Assembly: GCF_030814415.1 (NCBI RefSeq)
Contig: NZ_JAUSVB010000002.1
Coordinates: 744,001-808,000, forward strand
Source of the DNA: Cellulomonas humilata
Lineage (GTDB): Bacteria > Actinomycetota > Actinomycetes > Actinomycetales > Cellulomonadaceae
DNA length: 64,000 nucleotides
Direction of reading: 5' to 3'
The position numbers were made by a program, and so were the translations under genes. A model generated the notes under the pieces. The model was not told where the DNA came from. It was given only the letters and a program-made list of their open reading frames with translations, and did not search any database. Below are positions 45,041-53,103 of this stretch, piece after piece. The first letter of the stretch is position 1; the number at the start of each line of letters is the position of its first letter.

Positions 45041-45400
45041 GTGATCGTCCCCCTCGCGCTGCTCGTCGGCGCCCTGTGCCTGGCCCTGGGTGCGTGGGCA
45101 GCCTGGTTCGTCGTCCGGGACCGCGCCGTGGTGCTGCGCCAGCTGTGGGGTGCCGCCGTCATCGAGGGTGTGCTCGTCCTGCAGGCCGCGATCGCCGGCA
45201 TCCTCGCCGCGACCGGCTCGCCCGACGTCGACGGCGTCCTGCTCTGGGGCTACGTCCTCACGCAGGCGCTGATCCTGCCGATCGCAGCCGCGTGGGCGTT
45301 CGCCGAGCGCACCCGCTGGAGCTCGGTGGTGCTGCTCGTCGCGACGCTGACCGTGGCCTTCCTCGAGTTCCGACTGCTCCAGATCTGGGGGACCGTGTGA
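45041..45400 (+). CDS. Small integral membrane protein
   Basis: 119 residues, almost entirely hydrophobic, with four membrane helices and charged turns (RDRAVVLRQ, ERTRW). No family name recognised. The GTG at 45041 has no ribosome-binding site; TACGGT about 8 bases upstream could be a leaderless -10. Its stop overlaps the next start (GTGA). The pair precedes pyrD in the same direction, a linkage I recall from related actinobacteria. Confidence 0.65.
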   Translation: MIVPLALLVGALCLALGAWAAWFVVRDRAVVLRQLWGAAVIEGVLVLQAAIAGILAATGSPDVDGVLLWGYVLTQALILPIAAAWAFAERTRWSSVVLLVATLTVAFLEFRLLQIWGTV

Positions 45401-45834
45401 CCGACCGACCGACGGCGAGGCAGCGACCGACGGGGAGCGGCCCGGGCCGCCTCCTCGTGGCGGTGTACGGGATCCTTGCGCTCGCCGCGACGGCCCGCGG
45501 GATCTACCAGGTGGCCACCAAGCTCGACGAGGCGCCGATCGCCTACCTGCTCTCGCTCGGCGCGGGCCTCGTGTACGTCGTCGCGACGATCGCGCTGGCC
45601 ACCGACCGGCGGACGCTCGCGTGGTGGGCGGTGTCGATCGAGATGCTCGGCGTGCTGACCGTCGGGCTGCTGTCGCTGGTGGACGTGGGGGACTTCCCCG
45701 ACGAGACGGTGTGGTCGGCGTTCGGGCAGGGTTACGGCTACGTCCCGCTGGTGCTGCCGTTCCTCGGCCTGGTGTGGCTGTGGCGCACGGGGCGGACGCC
45801 CGACGTGCCGCCCGCGTCGGACGACCTAGGGTGA
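45397..45834 (+). CDS. Integral membrane protein upstream of pyrD
   Basis: 145 residues with four membrane helices (LLVAVYGILALAATARGIYQV, AYLLSLGAGLVYVVATIAL, WWAVSIEMLGVLTVGLLSL, YVPLVLPFLGLVWLWR) and a basic N-terminus. Conserved in actinobacteria beside pyrD; function unknown. The GTG at 45397 overlaps the stop of the preceding membrane gene, so the two are translationally coupled. The two-membrane-protein arrangement may form a complex; that is inference. Confidence 0.75.
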   Translation: MTDRPTARQRPTGSGPGRLLVAVYGILALAATARGIYQVATKLDEAPIAYLLSLGAGLVYVVATIALATDRRTLAWWAVSIEMLGVLTVGLLSLVDVGDFPDETVWSAFGQGYGYVPLVLPFLGLVWLWRTGRTPDVPPASDDLG

Positions 45835-45839
45835 AGAAC

Positions 45840-46904
45840 GTGTACCGACTGCTGTTCGACCTCGTCTTCCGCCGCATGGATCCGGAGCGCGCGCACGAGG
45901 TCGCGTTCCGGCTGATCCGGGTGGTGGCGCAGGTCCCGCTCCTGCGTGGCGCGGTCCACCGGGTCTTCCGGGCCTCCGACGAGGGCGCCGTGCAGGTCTG
46001 GGGGCGACGGTTCCCCTCGCGGTTCGGGCTGGCGGCCGGATTCGACAAGAACGCGGTCGGCGTCGCCGGCCTGACGATGCTCGGCTTCGGTTTCGTCGAG
46101 GTGGGCACGGTCACCGCGCACGCGCAGCCGGGCAACGAGCCGCCACGCCTGTGGCGCGTGCTCGAGCAGCGGGCGCTGCGCAACCGGATGGGCTTCAACA
46201 ACGAGGGCTCGGCGGCGGTGGCGGCCCGGCTGCGGCGCCTGCGCGCGACCCCGGCGGGCCGACGGCTCGTGGTCGGGGTGAACATCGGCAAGACCAAGGT
46301 CACCCCGGCGGAGCAGGCACCGGCGGACTACGCGACGAGCGCTGGCCGGCTCGCGCCGTACGCCGACTACCTGGTGGTGAACGTGTCGTCCCCGAACACC
46401 CCGGGTCTGCGCGACCTGCAGTCGGTCGAGGCGTTGCGCCCGATCCTGGAGGCCACCCGCGTGGCGGCCGACGAGGCGACCACGTCAGCCGGGCTGGCTC
46501 CCGTGCCGCTGCTGGTCAAGATCGCCCCCGACCTGTCCGACGACGACGTCGACGCGGTGGCCGAGCTCGCCGCCGAGCTGGGGCTCGACGGGATCGTCGC
46601 GGTCAACACGACCATCGGCCACGACCTCGGACCCGGCGGGCTGTCCGGCCCGCCCGTGCTCGCCCGTGGTCTCGACGTGGTGGCGCGACTGCGCAACCAG
46701 CTGGGTCCGGACGCGGTCATCGTCGGGGTCGGCGGCATCACGACCGCCGCCGACGCCCGCGAGTACGTGGCCGTCGGCGCGACCCTCGTGCAGGGCTACA
46801 CCGGCCTGATCTACGAGGGTCCGGCGTATGCGTCGCGGATCGCCCGCGCCCTCGCGGCCGACGAGGCGTTGCGTGGTCCGGCTCGGCGGAAGGCGGTCGC
46901 GTGA
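45840..46904 (+). CDS. pyrD: Quinone-dependent dihydroorotate dehydrogenase (class 2)
   Basis: 354 residues. An N-terminal membrane-association helix (VYRLLFDLVFRRMDPERAHEV) marks class 2. FMN/orotate motifs are LAAGFDKNAVGV, VEVGTVTAHAQPGN, RMGFNNEG, VVNVSSPNTPGLRDLQ with the catalytic serine, AVNTTI, VGVGGITTAADA and LVQGYTGLIYEGP. It oxidises dihydroorotate to orotate and reduces menaquinone at the membrane. The GTG at 45840 is 7 bases after TAGGGT (45827-45832), inside the end of the upstream gene, so pyrD has its own leaderless-type promoter. An in-frame GTG at 45831 is less likely. Confidence 0.95.
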   Translation: MYRLLFDLVFRRMDPERAHEVAFRLIRVVAQVPLLRGAVHRVFRASDEGAVQVWGRRFPSRFGLAAGFDKNAVGVAGLTMLGFGFVEVGTVTAHAQPGNEPPRLWRVLEQRALRNRMGFNNEGSAAVAARLRRLRATPAGRRLVVGVNIGKTKVTPAEQAPADYATSAGRLAPYADYLVVNVSSPNTPGLRDLQSVEALRPILEATRVAADEATTSAGLAPVPLLVKIAPDLSDDDVDAVAELAAELGLDGIVAVNTTIGHDLGPGGLSGPPVLARGLDVVARLRNQLGPDAVIVGVGGITTAADAREYVAVGATLVQGYTGLIYEGPAYASRIARALAADEALRGPARRKAVA

Positions 46905-47116
46905 TGGTGGTGCGGCCGCAGTGGGAGTGGCGCTTCGACGGCGCGGACGGGTCCGCGCTCGACCGTCCGGTCAGCCCGGTGTTCACGACGCAGTACGACG
47001 CCGAGCAGTGGCTCGGCGAGCACTGGCGCACGCTGGCTGCGCAGGGTGTGCACGCGGTGGGTCTGCTCCACGAGGGTGCCCAGGCGACGCCGACCCTCAC
47101 GCTGCCGCTGATCTGA
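46904..47116 (+). CDS. Small conserved protein after pyrD
   Basis: 70 residues, soluble. It begins with VRPQWEWRFDGADG, then SPVFTTQYDAEQWLGEHWRTLAAQGVHAVGLLHEGAQ. The ATG overlaps the pyrD stop (TGATG); a GTG one codon earlier is possible. Similar short proteins follow pyrD in other actinobacteria as I recall; no function is known to me. It ends 3 bases from the convergent MocR gene. Confidence 0.65.
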   Translation: MVVRPQWEWRFDGADGSALDRPVSPVFTTQYDAEQWLGEHWRTLAAQGVHAVGLLHEGAQATPTLTLPLI

Positions 47117-47118
47117 CC

Positions 47119-48579
47119 TCAGACCAGCGCGTGCAGCCGGTCGGGTCCGGTGACCGGTGCGGTGATCCCCAGGCCTGCCCACGCCGAGGCCAGCCCGGCG
47201 ACGGCTCGGCGCAGGTCGTCGGGTGAGGTGGTGAACGGCAGTCGCAGGTTCTGCTCGAAGCTGCCGTCCACCCCGAACGCCGTGCCGGGGACCACGCGGA
47301 CGCCGTGCCGGGTGGAGATCGCGGCGAGCGCGCTGGACACGGGTGCGCCCAGATCCGCCCAGAGCGAGAGCCCGCCTGCCGGCACGTCGAAACGCCAGGA
47401 GGGAAGCTGGTCGAGCAGCAGGCCGACCAGCAGGTCGCGCCGGGCGCGCAGCTCGGCCCGTCGGCGGTCCAGGAGGTCGGTGGGTTGCGCGAGCAGCTCG
47501 GCCACGACCAGCTGCTCCAGCACCGCTGTCCCGTGGTCGGTATGGGCACGCATGGTGGCGAGCCGGAACACCAGGTCCGGGTGCGCGCGGACCCAGCCGA
47601 CCCGCAACCCACCCCAGTAGCTCTTGGACGCCGAGCCGATCGAGATGACGTGGGCCGACGCCGTGCCGTCGTCTGCGTACGAGCGGGGAGCCGGGCCGTC
47701 CATGGTCAGCTCGGTCAGGACCTCGTCGCCGACGATCGCCGTGCGATACCGCCGGGCCAGGGCACGCACCTGGGCGCGCTCCTCGTCGTCGAGGCTGGTC
47801 CCGGTGGGGTTGTGGTGGTCGGGGATCAGGTAGACCAGCCGGGGCGACACCTGCCGCAGGGTCGACTCGAGCAGGTCGATGTCCAGACCGGAACCGCCTG
47901 ACGGGACCGGCACCGGGCGGGCACCGGCGCTCCGCACCACGTCGATCGCGAGCGGGTAGGTGGGGTGCTCGACCACCACGCGGTCTCCGGGTCCGGCGTG
48001 CGCCGTGACCAGGAGGTGGATCGCCTGCTGCGCGCCCGTCGTGATGAGGATCTGGTCCGGGCTCGTGGGGGTGCCGCGCCCGGTGTACCAGCGGGCGACG
48101 GCCTCGCGCAGCACCGGCAGGCCGAGCGGCGAGTAACCCGTTCCGGAGAGGTGCCGGGGGAGCGCGTCGAGCGCGGCGAGGTAGGCGCCGTGCAGGGACG
48201 AGGGTGCCGAGGGAGCGGCCATCGCGAGGTCGACGACGCCCGGCTCGTGACCGACGGACTCCGCCATCGAGACGCGTGCGCCCGGTCCGGACGGAAGGGT
48301 GGTGACCGTGCCCGAGCCGCGCCGGCTCACGAGGTAGCCCTCGTCGCGCAGCAGCCCGTAGGTGGCGGTGGTGGTCGTGCGGGACACGCCGGCGGCGTCG
48401 GCGAGCTCGCGCTCGCTCGGCAGGCGGGTGCTCAGGGGGACGGAGCCGGAGAGGATCGCGGCGCGCAGTGCGTCGGCGAGCGCGACGTAAGCCGGCCCAG
48501 GCCGCTGCCACGCGCCCAGGACGGTGTCCAGCCGCAGGCCGCTGATCCGGCGGTCCGCGGGGAGTTCTTCGATCGTCAT
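47119..48579 (-). CDS. MocR/PdxR family regulator (GntR wHTH + aminotransferase-like domain)
   Basis: 486 residues. A GntR-type winged helix (about 25-95) with TRLPSERELADAAGVSRTTTTATYGLL precedes a class I aminotransferase-like domain. That domain binds PLP: HHNPTG near residue 256, and the Schiff-base lysine in ISIGSASKSYWGGLRVGW (Lys ~319). MocR proteins sense PLP or an amino-acid derivative and often control PLP synthesis or membrane proteins. pdxS/pdxT are not nearby. The divergent genes encode a small membrane protein and a YczE-like protein, and operator-like repeats fill the gap between them. Confidence 0.92.
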   Translation of the reverse strand: MTIEELPADRRISGLRLDTVLGAWQRPGPAYVALADALRAAILSGSVPLSTRLPSERELADAAGVSRTTTTATYGLLRDEGYLVSRRGSGTVTTLPSGPGARVSMAESVGHEPGVVDLAMAAPSAPSSLHGAYLAALDALPRHLSGTGYSPLGLPVLREAVARWYTGRGTPTSPDQILITTGAQQAIHLLVTAHAGPGDRVVVEHPTYPLAIDVVRSAGARPVPVPSGGSGLDIDLLESTLRQVSPRLVYLIPDHHNPTGTSLDDEERAQVRALARRYRTAIVGDEVLTELTMDGPAPRSYADDGTASAHVISIGSASKSYWGGLRVGWVRAHPDLVFRLATMRAHTDHGTAVLEQLVVAELLAQPTDLLDRRRAELRARRDLLVGLLLDQLPSWRFDVPAGGLSLWADLGAPVSSALAAISTRHGVRVVPGTAFGVDGSFEQNLRLPFTTSPDDLRRAVAGLASAWAGLGITAPVTGPDRLHALV

Positions 48580-48582
48580 GGG

Positions 48583-48642
48583 GCCACTATGCCAGAAGTG
48601 GCTATTCCAAGCGATGCCACATACGGGCCAGAGTGGCTGTCC
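48583..48642. promoter_or_regulatory. MocR/PdxR operator region with direct and inverted repeats
   Basis: Direct repeats CCAGAAGTGGCTATTCC (48592-48608) and CCAGAGTGGCTGTCC (48628-48642) are 36 bases apart. An inverted repeat GCCACT/AGTGGC (48583-48588, 48597-48602) overlaps the first. The AAGTGGCTA core resembles the AAAGTGG-type motif I recall for corynebacterial PdxR. It lies directly before the MocR start and the small membrane gene. Confidence 0.6.
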
Positions 48643-48795
48643 ATGGAGATGTGGTTGTGGATGGGGATGGCGGCAGTCCTGCTCGCGGGGCTGGTCGTGA
48701 CGCTGTGGCGCGCGGTCCGGCAGGACGGGCTGGGGCACCGGCCTCCGCCGGCGTCGCGGCACGACTGGTCCGAGCACTCCGAGCTGCTCACGTGA
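48643..48795 (+). CDS. Small single-pass membrane protein
   Basis: 50 residues from the ATG at 48643: a hydrophobic N-terminal helix (WLWMGMAAVLLAGLVVTLW), then a polar tail. An in-frame ATG at 48589 would add 18 residues, but it lies within the operator repeats, so the short form is preferred. No homology recognised. It is the first gene of the unit divergent from the MocR regulator and is followed by the YczE-like gene. It is short enough that it could be an artefact of a leader, although the helix-tail layout looks real. Confidence 0.5.
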   Translation: MEMWLWMGMAAVLLAGLVVTLWRAVRQDGLGHRPPPASRHDWSEHSELLT

Positions 48796-48827
48796 GGGCC
48801 GGCGACGAGCGCACGTATGCTCGCGCG

Positions 48828-49460
48828 GTGCTGCCCTGGATGCGTCCCGACGCGCGCCCCGTCCGCCGGGGCGTGCAGCTGCTGGTCGGGCTCGTCCTGT
48901 ACGCGGCGTCGATCGCGATGCTCGTGGACGCCGGCCTGGGCAGCATGCCGTGGGACGTCCTGACGCAGGGGATCTCGCGGCACACGGGCCTGTCCTTCGG
49001 CGTCGTCACCCTGCTGACCGGTGTGCTCGTCCTGGCGTGCTGGATCCCGCTGCGGCAGCGCCCCGGCGTCGGGACCGTCGCGAACGTCATCGTGATCAGC
49101 GCGCTCGTCGACCCGTTCCTCGCGTTGCTCGACGGGCTGCCCGACCCGATCGGCGTGCGCATCGCGCTGGCGGCCTCCGGCATCGTGCTCAACGGACTGG
49201 CGACCGGCCTGTACGTCGGTGCCCGCCTCGGGCCGGGGCCGCGCGACGGGCTCATGACCGGGCTCGTCCGCCGGACCGGGCGCTCCGTGCGGCTGGTCCG
49301 CACCACCATCGAGGTGACGGTGGTGTCCGTCGGCTGGCTGCTGGGCGGAACGGTCGGCTTCGCGACGCTCGCCTACGCGCTGGCCATCGGCCCGCTCGTG
49401 CACCTGTTCCTGGCGCGTCTGACGGTCCCGGTCGCGACGGAGGAGCTCGTCACGGTGTGA
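48828..49460 (+). CDS. YczE-like integral membrane protein
   Basis: 210 residues with five or six membrane helices. It matches YczE/YitT-type proteins: RRGVQLLVGLVLYAASIAMLVDAGLGSMPWDVL, then GISRHTGLSFGVVTLLTGVLVL and GTVANVIVISALVDPFL. Function unknown; such genes frequently sit divergent from MocR regulators, as here. The GTG at 48828 is 6 bases after TATGCT (48816-48821), consistent with leaderless transcription. A GTG at 48792, overlapping the previous stop, is the alternative, but the added codons include AT-rich ones that look like promoter. Confidence 0.82.
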   Translation: MLPWMRPDARPVRRGVQLLVGLVLYAASIAMLVDAGLGSMPWDVLTQGISRHTGLSFGVVTLLTGVLVLACWIPLRQRPGVGTVANVIVISALVDPFLALLDGLPDPIGVRIALAASGIVLNGLATGLYVGARLGPGPRDGLMTGLVRRTGRSVRLVRTTIEVTVVSVGWLLGGTVGFATLAYALAIGPLVHLFLARLTVPVATEELVTV

Positions 49461-49466
49461 GAGAGA

Positions 49467-49494
49467 GACCCGGCCCCATCGCTGGGGCCGGGTC
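49467..49494. terminator. Bidirectional hairpin terminator
   Basis: An 11-bp perfect stem (GACCCGGCCCC / GGGGCCGGGTC) with a 6-base loop, filling the 39-base gap between the convergent YczE-like and aldo/keto reductase genes. Confidence 0.8.
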
Positions 49495-49499
49495 GTCGC

Positions 49500-50510
49500 T
49501 CAGCGGGCCGGGGGCGCGTTCTTCGCGGTCTCGGCCGGGTCGGAGACCACGGAGTCACCCAGGACGGCGTCGATCCGTGCCAGCAGCTCGGCCGGGATCG
49601 TCACGCCCGACGCCTTGACGTTCTCGGTCACCTGCTCGGGTCGCGACGCGCCGATGATCGCGGCCGCGACGTTCTGGTTCTGCAGCACCCACGCCACTGC
49701 CAGCTGGGCCAGCGACATTCCGAGCTCGTCAGCGACGGGAGTGAGGTCCTGCACCCGCTGCAGCACGTCCGGCTGCTCGAGGAAGCGCCCGATGAACCGG
49801 GCGCCACCCTTCTCGTCGGTCGCGCGCGACCCGGCGGGCGGCGCCTGGCCCGGCTTGTACTTGCCGGTCAGCACGCCCTGCGCCACCGGCGACCAGACGA
49901 TCTGGGACACCCCGAGCTCCGCGGACGTGGGGACGACCTCGCCCTCGATGACCCGCCAGAGGGCCGAGTACTGCGGCTGGTTCGAGATCAGCTGGAAACC
50001 GAGGTCCGTGGCGAGGGCGTGCCCTGCGCGGATCTGGTCCGCGGTCCACTCGCTCACGCCGATGTAGAGCGCCTTGCCCGAGCGCACGACGTCGCCGAAC
50101 GCCTGCATCGTCTCCTCGAGCGGGGTCGACTCGTCGTAGCGGTGCGCCTGGTACAGGTCGACGTAGTCCGTCTGGAGGCGCTGCAGCGAGCCGTCGATCG
50201 ACTCGAGGATGTGCTTGCGCGACAGCCCGGAGTCGTTCGCGCCGCCGGGGCCGGTGGGCCAGTAGACCTTGGTGAAGATCTCGAGCGACTGCCGTCGCTC
50301 GCCCTTCAGGGCCTCGCCGAGGACGGTCTCGGCCTTCGTGTTCGCGTAGACGTCGGCTGTGTCGAAGCTCGTGATGCCCGCGTCGAGCGCGGCGCGCACG
50401 CAGGCCTTCGCGGTGTCGTTCTCGACCTGCGAGCCGTGCGTGAGCCAGTTGCCGTAGGTGATCTCGGTGATCTTCAGGCCGGAACGGCCCAGGTAGCGGT
50501 AGGAAACCAT
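49500..50510 (-). CDS. Aldo/keto reductase (Kv-beta/YghZ-like)
   Basis: 336 residues, an (alpha/beta)8 barrel. The active-site tetrad is visible: Asp and Tyr in SFDTADVYANTKAETVLGEAL, Lys in EIFTKVYWP, His in DLYQAHRYDE. NADPH-binding AIIGASRPEQVTENV is near the C-terminus. Sequence style is that of the potassium-channel beta-subunit-like AKR group, which reduces aldehydes or methylglyoxal. The ATG at 50510 follows TAGGGT by 7 bases (50518-50523, minus strand). A GTG-type start three codons upstream would fall inside the -10. Confidence 0.92.
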   Translation of the reverse strand: MVSYRYLGRSGLKITEITYGNWLTHGSQVENDTAKACVRAALDAGITSFDTADVYANTKAETVLGEALKGERRQSLEIFTKVYWPTGPGGANDSGLSRKHILESIDGSLQRLQTDYVDLYQAHRYDESTPLEETMQAFGDVVRSGKALYIGVSEWTADQIRAGHALATDLGFQLISNQPQYSALWRVIEGEVVPTSAELGVSQIVWSPVAQGVLTGKYKPGQAPPAGSRATDEKGGARFIGRFLEQPDVLQRVQDLTPVADELGMSLAQLAVAWVLQNQNVAAAIIGASRPEQVTENVKASGVTIPAELLARIDAVLGDSVVSDPAETAKNAPPAR

Positions 50511-50531
50511 GCCCGCCACCCTACGGCGGCG

Positions 50532-51113
50532 TCAGACGGGTCGCTGCCCGTGCTTGACCTGCGCCTTGGGCATGCGCGACGGGCGGATCTGGAACGCCCG
50601 CAGGACGCCGTACATGGCCGCGCCGCGCGGGATGTGCTCGATCCCGAACTTGGCGACGAGGCGCTTCTTCAGGCCCCGCCACATGAGCCACGCGTCGATG
50701 ACGGCCGCGATGATGTAGACGTACAGCGCCAGGATGGCGAAGACGGCGAACCCGGTCTTGGCCAGCGCGAACTGGATGACCAGGAACACCGCGGCCACCG
50801 GCAGGAAGAACTCCCCGAGGTTCCAGCGGGCGTCGACCGAGTCGCGGATGAACCGGCGCACAGGTCCGCGGTCCTTGGCCGGCATGTTGCGCTCGTCGCC
50901 GGTCTGCATGGCCCGGTACTCGATGTCCCGCTGCGCCTTCGCCCGCTCGCGGCTGGCCTTCTTGGAGGCGGGTGCCACGAGGGGGCGCTTGTTCGCCGCC
51001 TCGGAGACCTTGCGCTTCGGCGTCGGGCGGCCCTTGCCCGCGTCCGTGGGCGGCGGCGTGCTCTCCGTCAGTGCGGGAGTCACGGGCTGGGGGTCGTTGC
51101 TGCGTCCGAACAC
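50532..51113 (-). CDS. DUF3043 membrane protein
   Basis: 193 residues. A long basic, Pro/Lys-rich cytosolic N-terminus (about 1-95, with RERAKAQRDIEYRAMQTGDERNMP in its middle) precedes two membrane helices (FFLPVAAVFLVIQFAL, FAVFAILALYVYIIAAVIDAW). A basic tail follows. The KDRGPVRRFIRDSVDARWN block is diagnostic of DUF3043, an actinobacterial family of unknown role. The GTG at 51113 is preceded by TACCCT at 6 bases (51120-51125, minus strand). It is divergent from the dipeptidase; the two leaderless-type promoters lie within 32 bases of each other. Confidence 0.85.
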   Translation of the reverse strand: MFGRSNDPQPVTPALTESTPPPTDAGKGRPTPKRKVSEAANKRPLVAPASKKASRERAKAQRDIEYRAMQTGDERNMPAKDRGPVRRFIRDSVDARWNLGEFFLPVAAVFLVIQFALAKTGFAVFAILALYVYIIAAVIDAWLMWRGLKKRLVAKFGIEHIPRGAAMYGVLRAFQIRPSRMPKAQVKHGQRPV

Positions 51114-51145
51114 CCCGTCAGGGTAGTCGAGTAGCGTGCTTGTCC

Positions 51146-52528
51146 GTGACCGACGCCGCCCTCTTCTCGTCCAAACTCCCGACCGACCGGACGGACGCGC
51201 TGCGTGCGCGGACCGCCGCCGCGTTCGGCGCGCTGCGCGCCGACCTGGAGGCCCTCGTCCGCATCCCGAGCGTGTCCAACGCCGAGTTCGACCAGGCGCA
51301 CGTGACCGCGAGCGCGGACGCCGTCGTGGCGTTGCTGCGCGGCGCCGGCCTCGACGACGTGCAGGTCCTGTCCGTGCCGTCGGGTGCTCCCGCGGTCGTC
51401 GGTCGCCGCCCGGCGCCGGAGGGTGCGCCGACGGTGCTGCTGTACGCGCACCACGACGTCCAGCCGCCCGGGGACGACGCCGACTGGGACAGCCCGCCCT
51501 TCGAGCCGACCGAGCGTGGTGGACGCCTCTACGGCCGCGGCGCCGCGGACGACAAGGCCGGGGTGATCGCGCACGTGGGAGCCCTGCGGGTGCTGGGCGA
51601 CGAGCTGGGCGTGGGCGTCACGGTGTTCATCGAGGGCGAGGAGGAGATCGGCTCGCCGACGTTCACCGCGTTCCTGCACGCCTACCAGGACCTGCTCCGC
51701 GCGGACGTCATCGTCGTCGCCGACTCCTCCAACTGGGCGATCGGGGTCCCGGGTCTGACCACGTCCCTGCGCGGCCTCGTGGACTGCGTGGTCGAGGTGG
51801 CCGTGCTGGAGCACGCCGTGCACTCGGGCATGTTCGGCGGCGCGGTCCTCGACGCGCCCACCCTGCTGGCACGCCTGATCACCACGCTCCACGACGACGA
51901 GGGCAACGTCGCCGTCGCCGGCCTCGTGCACGCGCCGGACCCGACGGTCGACTACGACGAGGACACGTTCCGCGCCGACGCGAGCGTGCTCGACGGGGTC
52001 CGCCTGGCGGGCACCGGACCGATCACCGCCCGGCTGTGGACCCGCCCCGCGATCGGTGTCATCGGCTTCGACGCCCCCCGCGTGGCGAGCGCGTCGAACA
52101 CCATCACCCCGCGTGCGTCGGCGAAGCTCTCTGTCCGTCTCGCACCGGGCCAGGACCCGGACGCCGCGATGGACGCGCTGCGGTCGCACCTGGTCGCGAA
52201 GGCGCCCTTCGGCGCTCGCGTCACCGTGACGGACGGCGAGAAGGGCAAGCCGTTCCAGGCGCCGACCGACTCGACGGCGATGCAGGCGGCGCGATGGGCG
52301 TTCGGGCAGTCCTGGGGCACCGACCCGGTGGACATCGGTGTCGGGGGCTCGATCCCGTTCATCGCCGACCTGCTGGAGGTCTACCCGGACGCCGCGATCC
52401 TGGTCACCGGCGTGGAGGACCCCGACGGCCGCGCGCACGGCGCCAACGAGTCGGTGCACCTGGGAGAGCTGGAGAAGGTCGTGCTCGCCGAGGCGCTCCT
52501 GCTGGAGCGGCTGGCGTCGGGCAGCTGA
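51146..52528 (+). CDS. M20 family dipeptidase
   Basis: 460 residues. Metal ligands are in VLLYAHHDVQPPGD and YGRGAADDKAGVIAHVGAL. The general-base Glu pair is in VFIEGEEEIGSPTF, a later Asp ligand in VIVVADSSNW, and the final His in HGANESVHLGELEK. The insertion domain in the middle is the dimerisation lid. It hydrolyses dipeptides or N-acyl amino acids in the cytosol with two zinc ions. The GTG at 51146 is 8 bases after TAGCGT (51132-51137), another leaderless-type start. Confidence 0.93.
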   Translation: MTDAALFSSKLPTDRTDALRARTAAAFGALRADLEALVRIPSVSNAEFDQAHVTASADAVVALLRGAGLDDVQVLSVPSGAPAVVGRRPAPEGAPTVLLYAHHDVQPPGDDADWDSPPFEPTERGGRLYGRGAADDKAGVIAHVGALRVLGDELGVGVTVFIEGEEEIGSPTFTAFLHAYQDLLRADVIVVADSSNWAIGVPGLTTSLRGLVDCVVEVAVLEHAVHSGMFGGAVLDAPTLLARLITTLHDDEGNVAVAGLVHAPDPTVDYDEDTFRADASVLDGVRLAGTGPITARLWTRPAIGVIGFDAPRVASASNTITPRASAKLSVRLAPGQDPDAAMDALRSHLVAKAPFGARVTVTDGEKGKPFQAPTDSTAMQAARWAFGQSWGTDPVDIGVGGSIPFIADLLEVYPDAAILVTGVEDPDGRAHGANESVHLGELEKVVLAEALLLERLASGS

Positions 52529-52550
52529 GGCGCCCATCCAGCCAGGGCTC

Positions 52551-53093
52551 TCAGGACGCGGGCTGCTCCCGGTGGGCCACGCCGACGGCCTCGGCCCACG
52601 CCTGCACGTCGGCGGGAAGCTCGGGCGAGGGGCCGGCGTGCGTGCCCAGCAGGTCGATGACGTCGGGCGCGGGCACGCGCGAACCGTCCCGGCTGAGGAA
52701 CCGGCCGGCGATCACCCCGCGGGCGACATGCTGGCCGCCGCGCGTGAAGGTCTGCTCGAGGTAGGCGCAGCGCGGGTCCCAGCCGAGCAGCCGCGTGGTG
52801 ATCTCGAACCGCTGGCCGAGCGTGAGCGAGCGGCGGTACGAGATGGTCGACGAGGCGACGACGGGGTACCAGCCGCGCTCGTTCAGGAGGCCGAACGCTC
52901 CGAGGTCCGCGAGGAAGTTGCTCCGCGCGACGTCCATCATCTGCAGGTACACGCCGTTGTTCACGTGGCGGTAGAAGTCCAGGTCACCGAGGCGCACCCG
53001 CAGCTGCGTGACCGACGGGTCGAGCACGCCCCGGCCGGGAACGGCACGGCGGGGACGGGTGGTGGCCAGCGCGAGCTGGATCATCCGGGTCAT
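52551..53093 (-). CDS. Acyl-CoA thioesterase-like protein (hotdog fold)
   Basis: 180 residues. The hotdog signature of the 4HBT/FatA-like group is seen in VRLGDLDFYRHVNNGVYLQMMDVAR, followed by VVASSTISYRRSLTLGQRFEI and AYLEQTFTRGGQHVARGVIAG. It probably hydrolyses acyl-CoA or acyl-ACP; substrate unknown. The ATG at 53093 has TAACAT at 7 bases (53101-53106, minus strand), which overlaps the stop of the upstream ABM gene. A 12-base palindrome abuts this -10. Confidence 0.85.
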   Translation of the reverse strand: MTRMIQLALATTRPRRAVPGRGVLDPSVTQLRVRLGDLDFYRHVNNGVYLQMMDVARSNFLADLGAFGLLNERGWYPVVASSTISYRRSLTLGQRFEITTRLLGWDPRCAYLEQTFTRGGQHVARGVIAGRFLSRDGSRVPAPDVIDLLGTHAGPSPELPADVQAWAEAVGVAHREQPAS

Positions 53094-53103
53094 TCCGGCG
53101 ATG

